Source: Campylorhamphus procurvoides
Lineage: Eukaryota > Chordata > Aves > Passeriformes > Dendrocolaptidae
NCBI GenBank assembly: GCA_013396655.1
Contig: WBMV01007609.1
Location: forward strand, 265,860-329,859
Direction: 5' to 3'
Length of the DNA stretch: 64,000 nucleotides
In this document: one piece after another, positions 36,698 through 48,044 of the stretch
Layout: the number at the start of each line of letters is the position of its first letter
How positions within the stretch are numbered: the stretch's first letter is position 1
The notes under the pieces: model-generated
The model's input: the letters and a program-made list of their open reading frames with translations, nothing else
Told to the model about the DNA's origin: nothing
The model's database searches: none
Program-made: the position numbers and the translations under genes

Positions 36698-37460
36698 CAG
36701 AAAGTTTCCACTGTGTTTGAAGGATAATTGTCATCCTTCAGTCTCAGGAGAGGGAGAAACAAAGGACTATGTGTTCCCCCTTTTGATTCAAACTCAAAGA
36801 GTGACAGAGGCAGGAAAAAATTGCAGGTGCAGGCAATTCTTCAGCAGCATGTTAATGGCTCTGCCTTGGAAATGGTGTGGAGTGTGCCACTGGGAGTCTC
36901 TCTGGGCAGCAAGGGCAGAGCTGGCACTGCCAGGTCCTCTTCTGGATTAATGTCCCTCTGCTGGCGCCTCTCTGGGGAATGAGGGAAGGTGTGACTGGCA
37001 GCCAAGTTTTCCAGAGCAATGGTTTGGAAGGTGTTTCTCTGTGTACTGCCAGAGATTTAAACCTTGATACCTGTGGCTTCCTCCTCCCATCACATCCTCT
37101 CCCTCCGTCCTGCACAGCCCCTGGTGCTGAGCTCGATGCACACCTTCCAAAATAACTGGGTGCCAAGGTTGGGAAATAATCCAGAGAAGGCCCATTTTAA
37201 TTTTAACTGTCAAATTCAGCCGGTCTGAAACTCTGTTTTCTGCAGCTTGAGTCCCCACCTCCAAAGAAATGGATTCCAAACATATACAAGGAGCAACTGA
37301 AGGTATTTTCTGCTCTGAATCCTGACAAAAGGAATGAAGGAACCTTACACCCTCCTGTAATTAAAAAGATTAATAAAAATCCTTAAAGGATGATTTAGGT
37401 GCCTAAGGAGGTGTTTTTCTCTTCTTACCATTATCATAAATATTTTCTATTTCATTGCAG
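36698..37460. other. Unassigned sequence
   Basis: Nothing recognised. The right part (37.3-37.46 kb) becomes AT-rich. Confidence 0.45.
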
Positions 37461-37539
37461 TTGAGAATTTCATCATGATTATTTAATGATGATGCTCTAA
37501 CAGGATTAAATAACCAGCTTTTCTTTTTTTAAACAAAAG
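37461..37539 (+). other. Noncoding exon-like segment
   Basis: 79 bases bounded by a strong acceptor-like sequence (TATTTTCTATTTCATTGCAG ending at 37460) and a consensus donor (AAAAG/GTAAGA, GT at 37540-37541). All three plus frames contain stops, so it would have to be a noncoding or untranslated exon. The flanks are AT-rich and repeat-free (about 37.38-37.76 kb). Paired sites of this quality do occur by chance in 64 kb. Confidence 0.2.
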
Positions 37540-38964
37540 GTAAGAATGTTGCCAAAATCCTTTCTTGATTAACACAGAAGTTGTCTCCAGCACTTCACTT
37601 ATGTCACAGCTGTGTTTTTAGCACCATAGTTTATCTTGCATAATAGTCTCCTAAGCAATGCAAGGGGCACCGTATCACATAAAAATGTGTTTAATGGCAA
37701 ATATTATGCATTTCTGTAAAATATTTAAAGACACTAAACATTCTGCATTTTAAATCCAGCTTCCAGTAAGCAACTGTTCATAATTAAATATCCAAAGCTG
37801 TGCATGGTGCATCCCTTGAGGATGTTCAGTGCTGCTGAATGCCATCCCTGGGAAGCGTGAGATGCATCTGCACATGTTCCCTGGGCATCCCACCCTCCCT
37901 GCCCTGTGAAGCTCCCACCTGCCTGCAACAAGAGAGCTCAGGACCAGCTTGGAAAGAAGGGGAAGGTTGATGGTTGATCCATCATGTCTCAATTCTCAGT
38001 TGAGGAATTAGTTTGGTGGTGATCTATGGGGAGATTCCCAGTGCTTGGGAGAAAGGTGTAGGTGATGAAACCTTGTAATTAAAGATGGAGAACTTCACCA
38101 TTTGGGGTTTATGCTTGGAGCTGGAAAACACTGAAAACACACTCCCTTCCTAAAAAACTGTCTTGAAACCTAAATATTTTGATTTGGTTCCCTTGGTCCC
38201 TTCAAGGGGCTTGTGAGAGAAGCTGCTTTCCTTCCCAGCTCAGCAGCCTCGTCTCTCCTCTGTCCAACCCATGAGACTGAAGGAAATCTGCTCTGGAAGG
38301 AGTTGGTCAAAGTTCAATTGCAGAGAATGACTTTGGTCCCAGAGGGACTGTCAGATCCAGGTGAAAACAAAGCCCAAAGTCTTCAGCTGCCGGGTGCTGT
38401 CTGTTCCTCAGAGCAAATCCCAGGATATTTGTGCTGTCTCCAGCCTGAACAATGACTCCTTCAGCCAGATGTTGGGGAGCAGTGGGGTGTCCTCAGCCTC
38501 TCAGCCTTCCCTGCAGGCGGTACAAAGGAAAGGGGTGGGAGCATTGGAGACTCTGGGAGCTAAACTCATAGCTGAGCCCATGTGACAAAGCCTGTGAGTG
38601 CTTTCTAAACCCAGGACAAGCACATTTTGCCTCCTCTGGGACTCCAGGACCCTGTAGAAGGCTCTCCCAGGTGTGGGGCTGGCAGAGCCCTGCCTGCAGG
38701 TACAGCTACACAGCCCTCCTGCTTCTCTCAGAGCCTTTCATGCTTGTCTGATTTCATGGGAGCATATTCCAACCCCAGAGGTGTCAAAATACCTCATTTC
38801 ATCATCAAATGCATGCATTTTGCTGCTTAAAATAGACACTCAAGGAAGTTATGCTTCAGATTTCAAAAGCCAGCAGCTAATCATCCTTCTCCTTCCCCAA
38901 GCAGTGTAGAGTCTGTAGAGTAATGGTTTCACCCAAACCAGCAACTTCCAGTGCTTGCTGGGCT
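37540..38964. other. Unassigned sequence
   Basis: AT-rich to about 37.76 kb, then mixed. No recognised element. Confidence 0.5.
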
Positions 38965-39125
38965 CACAGAACCATGGAACTGAGCTTGAAGGGACCCACC
39001 AGGCTCATCCAGTCCAACTTCAGGCCCTGCACAGACACCCCAACAATCCCACCCTGTCCCTGTCCTGTTGCCCAAACACTCCCGGAGCTCTGGTAGCCTT
39101 GGGAGCCTGTTCCAGTCCTACAGGA
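38965..39125 (-). mobile_element. CR1 LINE 3' fragment (fourth subfamily)
   Basis: Antisense CR1: CACAGAACCATGGAACTGAG, 'aagggacccaccaggctcatcc', the 'aggccctgcacagacaccccaac' box shared with 29630-29985, then 'tctggtagccttgggagcctgttcc'. Truncated at about 39125. Confidence 0.88.
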
Positions 39126-40134
39126 ATGTCACACCTGGGAATCACATCTGCTCCCTGACCTGGGCAAACCTCCTGTTCTTGGAGTTTCCTCAGTGTTGAC
39201 CCCTCCACACTCCCCATCTTGCCCTCTCCCTGCCCCTCCAACACCTTCTCCCAGCAAGGTGCCCCTGGGCCAGCCTTCCACATCCAGGAGAAGGCACACA
39301 GGGAATCTTCCACCCTCCCCAGCAGAAAAGTCACAGCTCCTACAGAGCAGAATGGGAGCAAACAAGGATGTGTCCTTGTCACAGCAGATAATTTCAAAGA
39401 CTTCTTGTTCAGCTCTGAGTCAGAATGAAGCCACGTCTGAGGATGTTGAAATCCCCTGTGAGTTTGGACTCCCATGCTCTGCACAGCTCCGAGGCTCCCA
39501 CAGCATGCAAGGAGCACCAAGGAATTTAAAAATGCAGTCACTCATCCCCCACATTAAGCTGGTTTGCCTCCCTGCTTCTCCCTTGCATCTGCAACGGTTT
39601 CCCCCAGGTTTCACAGGACAAATGAGGAATTAATTTCTAATGGCTGAAATCCAGCAGAACTTCCTTTTCCCTGCTTTTCAGGCCTGTATAAAGCTTTTTT
39701 TTTTTTTTTAATTCAGCATTTGCACTTTCTGTGCAAATTTTTTTAAAAATTTGTAAGATTTTTGAAGATTTTTAACAGATTACCAAAATTCCCCAGGAAT
39801 GGGGATGCGTGGGGCCAGATGAGCCAGAGGGGAAAGCAGCCTTGTCTCCAGCAGAGTGACAGCACCTGCTCCTGGAACTGCAGCCGAGGCCTTGACTTCA
39901 ACAGAGACATCCATATTTGTACATATTAGAATGTATAATTGTAATTATCATTCATTTCAGTTAATGATGTTATTTTTATGCCTCTTGATTTATGTCACAC
40001 TCTGCAGTGCTTGCACCAGCAAGTGCCCAGAGCAGGACACAGCCATGGCTCTGAAGGGACACCCTGGCAGGGGGAGAGGGAAAGGAGAGTGTGGAAACTG
40101 ATGAGAAAACCACAGGAAGAGCAGGAGAAGGGTT
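39126..40134. other. Unassigned sequence with T15 run
   Basis: Includes T15 at 39695-39709 and an AT-rich stretch to about 39.78 kb. No gene recognised. Confidence 0.5.
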
Positions 40135-40505
40135 CATAGAATCCCAGAATACCAGAAGGGAATTTAAATACCATCTCATTCCAACCCCCTGCCATGGGCA
40201 GGGACACCTTCCACCAGCCCAGGTTGCTCCAAGCCCTGTCCAGCCTGGCCTTGGACACTTCCAGTGTTGGGGCAGCCACAACTTCTCTGGGCACCCTGTG
40301 CCAGGGCCTGCCCATGCTCCCAAATAGGAATTCCTTCCTAATATCCCACCTAACCCTGCCCTATGGCAGTGGGAAGCCATTCCCCTTGTTCTGTCCCTCC
40401 ATCCCTTGTCCCAAATCCCTCTCCAGCTCTCTTGGAGCCCCTTTAGGCACTGGAAGGGGCTCTCAGGTCTCCTCAGAGCTTTCTCCTCTCTAGACTGGAC
40501 ATCCC
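40135..40505 (-). mobile_element. CR1 LINE 3' fragment, longer copy
   Basis: Antisense CR1 of about 370 bp: CATAGAATCCCAGAATACC, 'ccaaccccctgccatgggc', 'ccaagccctgtccagcctgg', 'ctaatatcccacctaaccctgccc', 'ccttgttctgtccctcc' and 'ggcactggaaggggctctcagg'. It covers the same segment as the copy at 12842-13258. Confidence 0.93.
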
Positions 40506-40818
40506 AGTGGGAGCTCTATGAGGAATCCTCCTTGCAGGCTGGCAGAAGGCAGACAGAAGAACGAGGGGCAAAGACAGCCCAGGCAAAGGTTTTTGAGAAG
40601 GTTTCAGCATCCCAAGCTGTTGGGTGTTCCTGTCCCTGTGCTCCCTCCCTGGGTGTTTCCAGGCTTGACCTCCTCACTGGGGCAGAGGGGGTGAGGAGGG
40701 GCAATTTGCACACACAGCGTAGACACAGAGGAAACTTCACAGTGGCTGAAATGCAAAGAAGTTCATAAATAAAAATAGTAAATAAAACCAGCTGCTTGTC
40801 AGTCCGGCTGAGGCCAGC

Positions 40819-40833
40819 AGTGCCCCCTGGGCA
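40819..40833 (-). promoter_or_regulatory. CTCF-like core motif
   Basis: On the minus strand this reads TGCCCAGGGGGCACT, which contains CCAGGGGGCAC, a close match to the well-known vertebrate CTCF core (CCAGGGGGCGC). The upstream CC of the extended motif is not matched. It sits in repeat-free sequence, not in a CR1 copy. Confidence 0.35.
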
Positions 40834-41735
40834 ATTTGTCTGACATTATTTCACATTTATGAATCAGAGTAATGAACGTAACGACTCTTTGGGTGCTAAC
40901 AAATAATTGAGAAGAGCACACACAGAGCCTGAATTAAAGCAAATGCATCCTTGGAGGCTCATGATGGGTTCCAGCTCCTCACACAGGCTGGTAGTGCATT
41001 TCCAGCAGCAGGAGCTGCTGTTTGCTCTTGGACAAGGCTGTGGAGCAGCAGAATCCCCCTCTGGAGGTGGAGCAGGAACCCCAAAATGCTGATGAGCTGC
41101 TGTCACATCTCTGCTTGGGCTCCTCCAACAGTTACCCCTGTGCGCGTGGTGGCACACCTTAACTCTGGTGCCAACACAAGGGCAAGGAGGAACATGCCTG
41201 GCATGGGAACATCTCCTTGACCCCCTCTGGCCCTTGGGAATGCGTTTTTTTCCCTGCTGTGGCTGATGGCTTTGCAGTGGGCAGGGAAGCCCAGGCTGCC
41301 CCAGAGCCCAGGACCCCAGCAGGAGTCCCCCACCCCAATGGCACTGGAAGAGGGCTGGTGCCATAACCAAAGCAGGTCTTGTAGCCACAGCTACCCCCCT
41401 GCTCACCCAAGGGGTCCCTGAGAGGGTAGAGGAGCCCTGAGAAGAGCAACAGGATTGCCCTGGGGACAAATGATTGAGTGTCCCAGGGTTAGGCCTGCAG
41501 ACTCAGCACTAACAGCTTGTTCATACTTTAGCATATTTATGGAAAAGCCGTAAAAATGAAAAAAGACCAAAAAAACTTTCTTTTGCTATATATTTGTCAA
41601 TTCTAAAAGCACTTACTCTGTGAAGTTATTGAGCCATTCCGAGTCCACTTTTTTGGAAGTTATCAAAAATTAAAATTCCAGGTTATATTGCCTGTACTAT
41701 GTGTATTAAAAAATCTGAGTTTTAATGTGTTCCAG

Positions 41736-41753
41736 GGCTGCTCACCACCCGTG
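41736..41753 (+). other. 18-bp mini-exon-like segment
   Basis: Acceptor-like TTTTAATGTGTTCCAG precedes 18 bases and a consensus donor GTG/GTAAGTA at 41754. The 18 bases keep frame (six codons, no stop). No neighbouring exons were found, and GTAAGT words are expected several times in a window this size. Confidence 0.1.
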
Positions 41754-42012
41754 GTAAGTACAAAAATGATACCAGGAGAGGGCTTATTCAAAAGTGCTTA
41801 TCTTGCTTCCTCACTGTTACATGCTGAAAGTTTTTTAAGTATCTGAATTTTCTCTTGTCATTTTTTGGCTCACAAAATTGGATTAAATTCTGCCTTTACT
41901 GTGTGCATCTGTCTGAAAAATATCTGTCCTCATGGAACGCAACAGTGAAAGGTGAGCTGACTTGGCAGCTTCAAGTAGGACTCTCAGAGGTATAGATTTC
42001 TCACACGAGTAA

Positions 42013-42245
42013 CATAGAATCATGGTATGGTTTGGGTTGGAAGGGACCTTAAAGATCATTTCTTTCCAACCCCCTGCCATGGGCAGGGATACCTCCCACC
42101 AGCCCAGGTTGCTCCGAGCCCCATCCAACCTGGCCTTGGGTACTCCCAGGGATGGGGCAGCCACAGCTTCTCTGGGCACCCTGTGCCAGGGCCTGCCCAC
42201 CCTCACAGCCAAGAATTCCTCCCCAATATCTAATCTAAGCCTAAT
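42013..42245 (-). mobile_element. CR1 LINE 3' fragment
   Basis: Antisense CR1: CATAGAATCATGGTATGG, TTTGGGTTGGAAGGGACC, 'ccccctgccatgggcaggg', 'ccgagccccatccaacctgg', 'ccaccctcacagccaagaa' and 'aatatctaatctaagcc'. Its minus-strand translation retains REAVAAPSLGVPKARLDG, a relic of the ORF2 C-terminus. Confidence 0.94.
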
Positions 42246-43582
42246 ATCTCTTAAAATGGTGAAAAAGTGTTCAATCTCATAACCAAAGTGTGTTTCTCAC
42301 TCCAGCCAAAGGTGGGACTGTGCTGTTTTTAAGCCCCTCAGCTCCAACATCAACTTTGGCATCTGGATGTCTGCAGATGGTCCCGTGTCTTCCCAAGCCC
42401 CAAAACAGTGACAGGCTGGCATCTTCTCTGCAGCCTGGGGTGGTCTCTGGGGGTGTGCAGGGCTGTGCTACCCCACGATGCCCACGGGGGCAAAGGGAAG
42501 TGGCACAGCGTCCCTGAGCTCACACACACACACGGGCACTGGTGCCACCTCAGGCTGAGCTTCTGAAGGGCTTTGAGCACTGGGCTGAGTTCCTGGAGGT
42601 GGGTGAGGGAGCAGGGAAGGGCTGAGCAAAGCTGAATGTGAGTTGTAGCAGCGTGTGCTTTCCTTAGTGATGTGTTTTGATTGCACAGAGAGAGGGGAAA
42701 GGACTGTGATGACACACAAGACAGCTCCAGCAGCTGTCCCTGCCGAGCTCAGACCCCTCTCCACTCCTGCAGACACCATAGGCTGTTCCCACAGGGCTCT
42801 ACAACCCCAGAACTGCTGGTTGGAAACTTTCCTCCTGAAATCCCCTTGGCCTGGGTGTGTTGTGCCTCGGAAGGGAAATGATGTGTGTTTCAGAGCCGTG
42901 TCACTGGTGCCTCCCAGCTGTTCTATTGCTATGCTGGCAGTGCATCACCCCCGTTTTCCCTGTTTATAATTTAACCAATGCCAAAGGGTTATTTTCATCA
43001 AAAGTAAAAAATGGACACTTATAAAAATGCATAGGTTTTAAATTGCTCAGCAGTTGGAGTAGTTACAAGAACTAGCCCAGGGAATAAATGGCTCCTTCTC
43101 ACGTTAGGCCATTTCCATGCAGGCTGCAAATGGAATGGGATTCATTCCTGTCCCCACCACACACAACTGTTTCTCTGCTGTTCCTTCAAGCCTCAATGTC
43201 TCTCTTAATGCTTTATTATCACTGTTAAAACTCCATAGTTCAGAATGTGCTCAGAGGAAATCTGTCATGTTACATTTAAGCACCAATGGCTTATGTTTTA
43301 ATGGCATTAATCTTTGCCTTCTTGCTATGTCTGAGCCAGGATAATGAAAGGAGATAATTCCTCTCTTTCTCAGCCTCTGAATCCTGTAAAATGAAAACAG
43401 GACTCGGGTGCTGCAGGCAAAACTGGTTTTCTTGCCGCTTCTGAATACCCGGTTTCCCCGTCAATAAGGCTGACCCTGCCTAGCCCTCCCAAGGCATGGA
43501 AAAGACAAGGTGGCACGTGCCTGAGTAGAGCACAGATCCAGAATTGCTGCCTGGCAGTGTCAGGCTCTTGCTGAGCATTCCC
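42246..43582. other. Unassigned sequence
   Basis: Nothing recognised. Contains (CA)6 in the context CTCACACACACACACGGG near 42520. Confidence 0.5.
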
Positions 43583-43778
43583 AGAGCCCAGCACTAACCT
43601 GTGCTCCACCAGAGCCCAGCTCTAACTTGAGCTCTCCCAGAGCCCAGCTCTAACCTGAACTGTCCCAAAGCCTAGCTCTAACCTGAGTTCTCCCAGAGCC
43701 CAGCTATAACCTGAGCTCTCCCAGAGCCCAGCTCTAAGCTGAGCTGTCCCAAAGCCCAGCTCTAACCTGTGCTCTCCC
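43583..43778. repeat. 28-bp minisatellite, seven units, 84-bp higher-order structure
   Basis: Seven contiguous 28-bp units beginning AGAGCCCAGCTCTAACC: 43583, 43611, 43639, 43667, 43695, 43723 and 43751, ending at 43778. Units 3 and 6 end CTGTCCC, and units 4 and 7 start AAAG instead of AGAG. Units 2-4 and 5-7 therefore look like two copies of an 84-bp higher-order repeat. Because 84 bp equals 28 codons, the minus frame at 43622-43870 stays open and repeats LRLELGFGT-type sequence. This reflects the repeat, not a gene. There are no spacers, so it is not a CRISPR array. Confidence 0.95.
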
Positions 43779-45501
43779 ACAGAGGTGCTGGAAAGACACA
43801 GTCCATGGCCAAGGACTGCCCATTCCAGGATTTCTGGGGGTGGTGGGCACTGGGAGTTGGACCAGGACACCTCGGTGTGATATCACACAGCCTTCACCTG
43901 CAGAGCAACAAGCAGGGCTGGTCCTGTGTGCCTTTACTGTCTATCCATATAACAACACAGATGAGTTTTCCTTGGGAATGTTACTTTGGAATTCACCCCA
44001 CAATCCACATGTTCTCAGGACAGAACCTCTTAAAATACGGTCCAAGTCAGCTCACATGGCAGAAAGGGTGATGTAACACTGCAACAGAAAATGCTAACGA
44101 GTTCCAGGCTGTGGCAGGAAAATCAATGTCTGTCCTGCAGAAGGTTCTGCTTTCATTGGATAACTTTCTTCTTGCCCTAGTTATTGTTCCAGAGTCCTTC
44201 AAAAGGAGAAAGAAAGAGAAAGGAAATAGGTAAGGAAGTGCAGTGCATGAAAAAGAAGCTGATTCTTTAGTCCAGCATAAAACTTGAAGCTTTAGAAGAG
44301 GCTTTAAATATAGGAGATTATAAAATGGGAAGATGGAGTTTCAACACAGCAAAATAGGAGGGAGAACACAGGAAATATCTGCTCATAACATGTTTTGTTG
44401 CACAAATATGTTCTGTTAAACAAAAGCCAATCCTTCATCCTTGCAGGTCTCTGATACAGAAGGACTTGGATGCTGCGTCAGTGTCCGTGCAGGGGGTTCC
44501 TCTCCATGATCCCATGATGGCCCACAGATGCTTTAAGGGTGTTTATATCACAAGTAGGGAACACTTTTCAGGCTTTTCCAAACTGATCTCCCAACCCCAC
44601 ACCATCATTTACACCAATAATGTCCGTGTTGGAATAACACCTCCTCCCTTACCCTCCCCATGGTGAGAAGGAAGCCCATCATGGTTTTTAAAGGTTATAT
44701 TTTTGCAGCCTCTATCCCCCAGAAATTCCATGTTTTGAGGTGCTTTAAGCCTTAATTTCATTCCAAGAATATTTTTTTGGGGGGAGTTAATTTGCTTGGT
44801 TTCTTCTCAAGTGGGTGGGCAGACACATAACAGATGCCCATAACAAAACAGCCAAGTCTTCTCCCTCCAAGTGTCACAAGTAATGAGCAACCTTCTTAAT
44901 TTGCAGCTCAAATAGCATCTGAAGGAGCTGTTATAAAACACATTAGATTATTTACAATGCACATAAACTCTGTTCCCAGTGTTAATCAATATTCATCCCC
45001 ACAGAAATGCAAACAGGAAAAGCCCAGCGTGGAGTATCTGATGGCTCCACACCCTGCTCACTCAGTGTTTTGTTTTAAAGAGTCCTTCATATCTCATCTC
45101 ACAGGAGGCCTTTGCATGGACAAGGTTAACATAGGAATGACCTCTACAACAACTCTGCTTTCAGCAGCTTCTTAAAACTTAAGCTTAAATTTAGGAGGCT
45201 CAATGAATAACATGAGCTGTGTAATGTTGCTGTCAAATCCCCATAGTGCTCAGATGCAAAACCTTCATGTCAAATTCCATCCCCAGTTTTGGAGGCTGCT
45301 GAAGCTTGGGCTTGGCTTAGCCTTTAAATTTCCTTTGCCTTGTCAAACACCACCGTTTTTGCTACTGAGATTAGGGGGGAGTCAAATACAAACAGCACAC
45401 AAACCTGGCCCCTTTGTTTCCAACAGAACAGCTGTGGTTTTCAGAGAATTGGGATGAATTTTGATGGATCTTCCTGGGAAAGGACTAAATTCTTTAGAAA
45501 T
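43779..45501. other. Unassigned sequence
   Basis: No recognised gene or transposon. Contains ATTTTTTTGGGGGGAG at about 44769-44784 and otherwise mixed, mostly AT-rich unique DNA. Confidence 0.5.
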
Positions 45502-46036
45502 CATAAAATCATGGAGTAGTTTAGGTTGGAAAAGACCTCTAAGATCACAGAGTCCAATTGTTAACACAGCACTGCCAAGGCCACCACTGACCCATGTCCC
45601 CAAGTGTCACATCTACATGTCTTTTAAATTTCTCCAAGGACGGGGACTCCACCACTGCCCTGGGCAGCCTTTGCCAGTGCCTGACCACCCTTTCTGTAAA
45701 GAAATTTTCCCGAATGTCCAATCCAAACCTTTCCTGTCCCAGCCTGAGGCTGTTCCCCCTCCTCCTGTCCCTGTTCCCTGGGAGCAGAGCCCGACCCCCC
45801 CCGCCCCCGGCTCCCCCTTCCTGTCAGGGAGTTGCAAAGCCAGAAAGTCCCCCTTGAGCCTCCGTTTCTCCAGGCTGAGCCCCGCAAGCTCCCTCAGCCC
45901 CTCCTGCTGCTCCAGCCCTTTCCCCAGCTCCGTTCCCTTCCCTGGACATGGTCCAGCCCCTCAATGTCCTTCTTGTCATGAGTGGCCCAGACCTGCCCCC
46001 AGGATTCTAGGTGGGACCTCAGCAGTGCCCAGGACA
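45502..46036 (-). mobile_element. CR1 LINE, 535-bp copy (second subfamily)
   Basis: Antisense CR1. It starts CATAAAATCATGGAGTAG, then 'ggttggaaaagacctctaagatcac', 'actgccaaggccaccactgac', 'catctacatgtcttttaaat', 'gcctgaccaccctttctgtaaag', a C-rich segment near 45790, 'cctccgtttctccaggctgag', 'ccctggacatggtccagc' and 'ccaggattctaggtgggacc'. It is one of the longest copies here and of the same subfamily as 51420-51849, which lies in the opposite orientation. Confidence 0.93.
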
Positions 46037-46909
46037 TGTTTTAAAACAAGGTTGGTCCTGTAGGATGCTGGACAGGGCAGTGGATCAAGGCCATCTTTCC
46101 TGATGCTTGGTGCTGGATTGCCTAATGGAAAATTTCTCTTTTATTCTGGGTTCTCTTAACTCACTTTTGCAAGAGTGTGAAAACCAACACAACCCCTCTG
46201 CAACCCAGTTTTTCCAAGAGCTGAAAATTCAAGGGATAAATTGTGCAGAAAGTTATGAAAGTTGGGAGGAATATTTGATGAGGGAGCAATGATGGATTTA
46301 GCACCACAGCACTGTTGTGGGACGCTGATATCTGGATTGCAATATCTCTGTGTAATGCACGTGAGAATGATGCAGGAGGGCAGTTCATAGCACTGCTTCC
46401 AGGTCAGCTGGACTGCCAGAGGGGCTCTGCAGAAGGGCGGGAAAGGTTCTGCTTGGATGGAAGCACCGGCAGTAACTCCACAGCTGAACTTTGCAGAGAG
46501 ATGTAATTCTAAACCTGGATGTGGACTGAGGGTTGGAAAAGCACCTTTGTCAATAAGCTGACTCTAATTCCCATTCCTGAACATGTGGAGATCTTGAAAT
46601 ATCACACTGCATGTGGAGCTGGCTTCTAAATTTTGCTAATCTTTTAAGTGCATTGGTTGGTTTGACTCGTTTCTGGGAGGAGGACAAAATGTTCCTCAGT
46701 TTTACCCCTCAAAAATTAGGTTTTAGGTCTCCTTCAGTCATTCAGCTTCTCCTGAGTGTCAGTGGAGAGGGGGGCTGGAACCTCCAAAATGGGATCCAGG
46801 AGATCTTATGTTTGAGAAAGGAGTTGCCCTCCAAAGGTCCATCCATGCCTTTCATCTCTCCCATTATTCATTGACTAGAAGGATTGAGGAATTTCATTCC
46901 TTTGTTCTG
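46037..46909. other. Unassigned sequence
   Basis: Nothing recognised between two CR1 copies. Confidence 0.45.
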
Positions 46910-47160
46910 AGTTGCACCAAGGAAAGTTCAGATTGGATATTAGGAAATTTTTATTAACAGAAAGGGTTATAAGACATTGGAACCGACTGCCCAGAGAAGT
47001 GGTGGAATCACCACCCCTGGAAGTGATCAAAAAACATGTGGATGTGGCATTTGGGGGCATGGTTTAGTGGTGAACATGGTGACGGTGCTGGGTTGATGGT
47101 TGGACTTGATGGTCTTAGAGGTCTTCCCAGACCTCAACCACTCTGTGATTCTGTGATTAT
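46910..47160 (+). mobile_element. CR1 LINE 3' fragment (second subfamily)
   Basis: Sense CR1: AGTTGCACCAAGGAAAGTTC, 'agattggatattaggaa', 'acagaaagggttataagacattggaac', 'gactgcccagagaagtggtggaatcacc', 'acatgtggatgtggcatttgg', 'gttggacttgatggtcttagagg' and terminal repeats TCTGTGATTCTGTGATTA. Confidence 0.94.
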
Positions 47161-47944
47161 TATGGTCTGTTGATGATATGTGAACAACTTTAAAGAGATG
47201 ATGGGGGAAAGGAGTTGGGAAATGCAGCCTGTTGCCAAAAGGCTGATTAAAACAGTCAGGGATCTGAAGGTGCCCTGACAATATTTCTGGGTGTGCAGAG
47301 CAGAGAGGCTGAAAAGCAGAGCCCTGAGCAGTGGCTGTCCTGGGGAAGGAGGGCAAGGTAGAGCCCATGCCCCTGGCACTGCAGACACCCAGCCCTCTGT
47401 GTTTTGCAAGTGGCATAATAGCAGCTTCTTCCTATAATTTACCAAAGCATCCTTTTTTTCCTCACAAAGAGACTGAAAAAATGGTAGAATGACTTTGAAA
47501 ATCAGGTTGTTGATGTGCCTTAACACCTTCTAACAGATGTTGTTCTTACCGAAAGCAGAGTTCCTTGAATTATTAATGGTTTCCAACAGCTCAGCTTGAA
47601 ATAATTTAGCATTTGAAAGAGAAAAGTCACTCTCTATTCCAAGTGCAGAAACATTTTGGTTATTAAAAATATTCTCCTCCAAAAGGAGAAATCTGTACCA
47701 TTTGTACCTTTTCCTGCAGTTGCCAGCAGGAGCACCAGATCTGGGGAAAGCTCTGTGCTTGCTGAAGGTTAATTGATAAAATACAATGGAAGAGAGAAAA
47801 CGACCTATTCTGTTTAAATTGAGAAGCTCTTATCTGATCTCCTGGTAGCTTTCACTTTACCACATCTGCAGTGTTTACAGTTGGAGACCATCACGTTCTT
47901 TTGGAGGCTCAAAGTGACCAAATCAGCAAGCAAATTTCTCAAGG
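47161..47944. other. Unassigned sequence
   Basis: Nothing recognised. Confidence 0.45.
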
Positions 47945-48044
47945 GATATTGGCCAGGTTGGACAGGGCTCAGACCAGCCTGTGGAAGGGGCTGGAATAAA
48001 ATGGGCTTTAAGGTTTTTTCCAACCCAAACTATTCTGGGATTAA
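47945..48044 (+). mobile_element. CR1 LINE 3' end, diverged
   Basis: Degraded sense CR1 tail: 'ggccaggttggacagggctcagaccagcctgtgg', with the CCATGGCAGG box lost, then 'gggctttaaggttttttccaaccc' and AAACTATTCTGGGATT. It shows more substitutions and a deletion compared with the other copies. Confidence 0.8.

Larger units (their letters stand above)
40506..42012. other. Unassigned sequence
   Basis: Holds the CTCF-like site and the mini-exon-like segment listed separately. The block at 40.79-40.92 kb and the AT-rich part at 41.5-41.88 kb look unique. The 201-codon minus frame (40864-41469) has no recognisable domain. Confidence 0.5.

Noticed and set aside
42013..42245. Protein-like frames with REAVAAPSLGVPKARLDG and similar peptides at many places
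   Set aside because: These are translations of CR1 3' fragments (decayed ORF2 C-terminus), repeated wherever CR1 occurs; not separate genes.
43583..43778. CRISPR-like direct repeats
   Set aside because: Units are contiguous with no unique spacers, and the genome is avian; it is a minisatellite.
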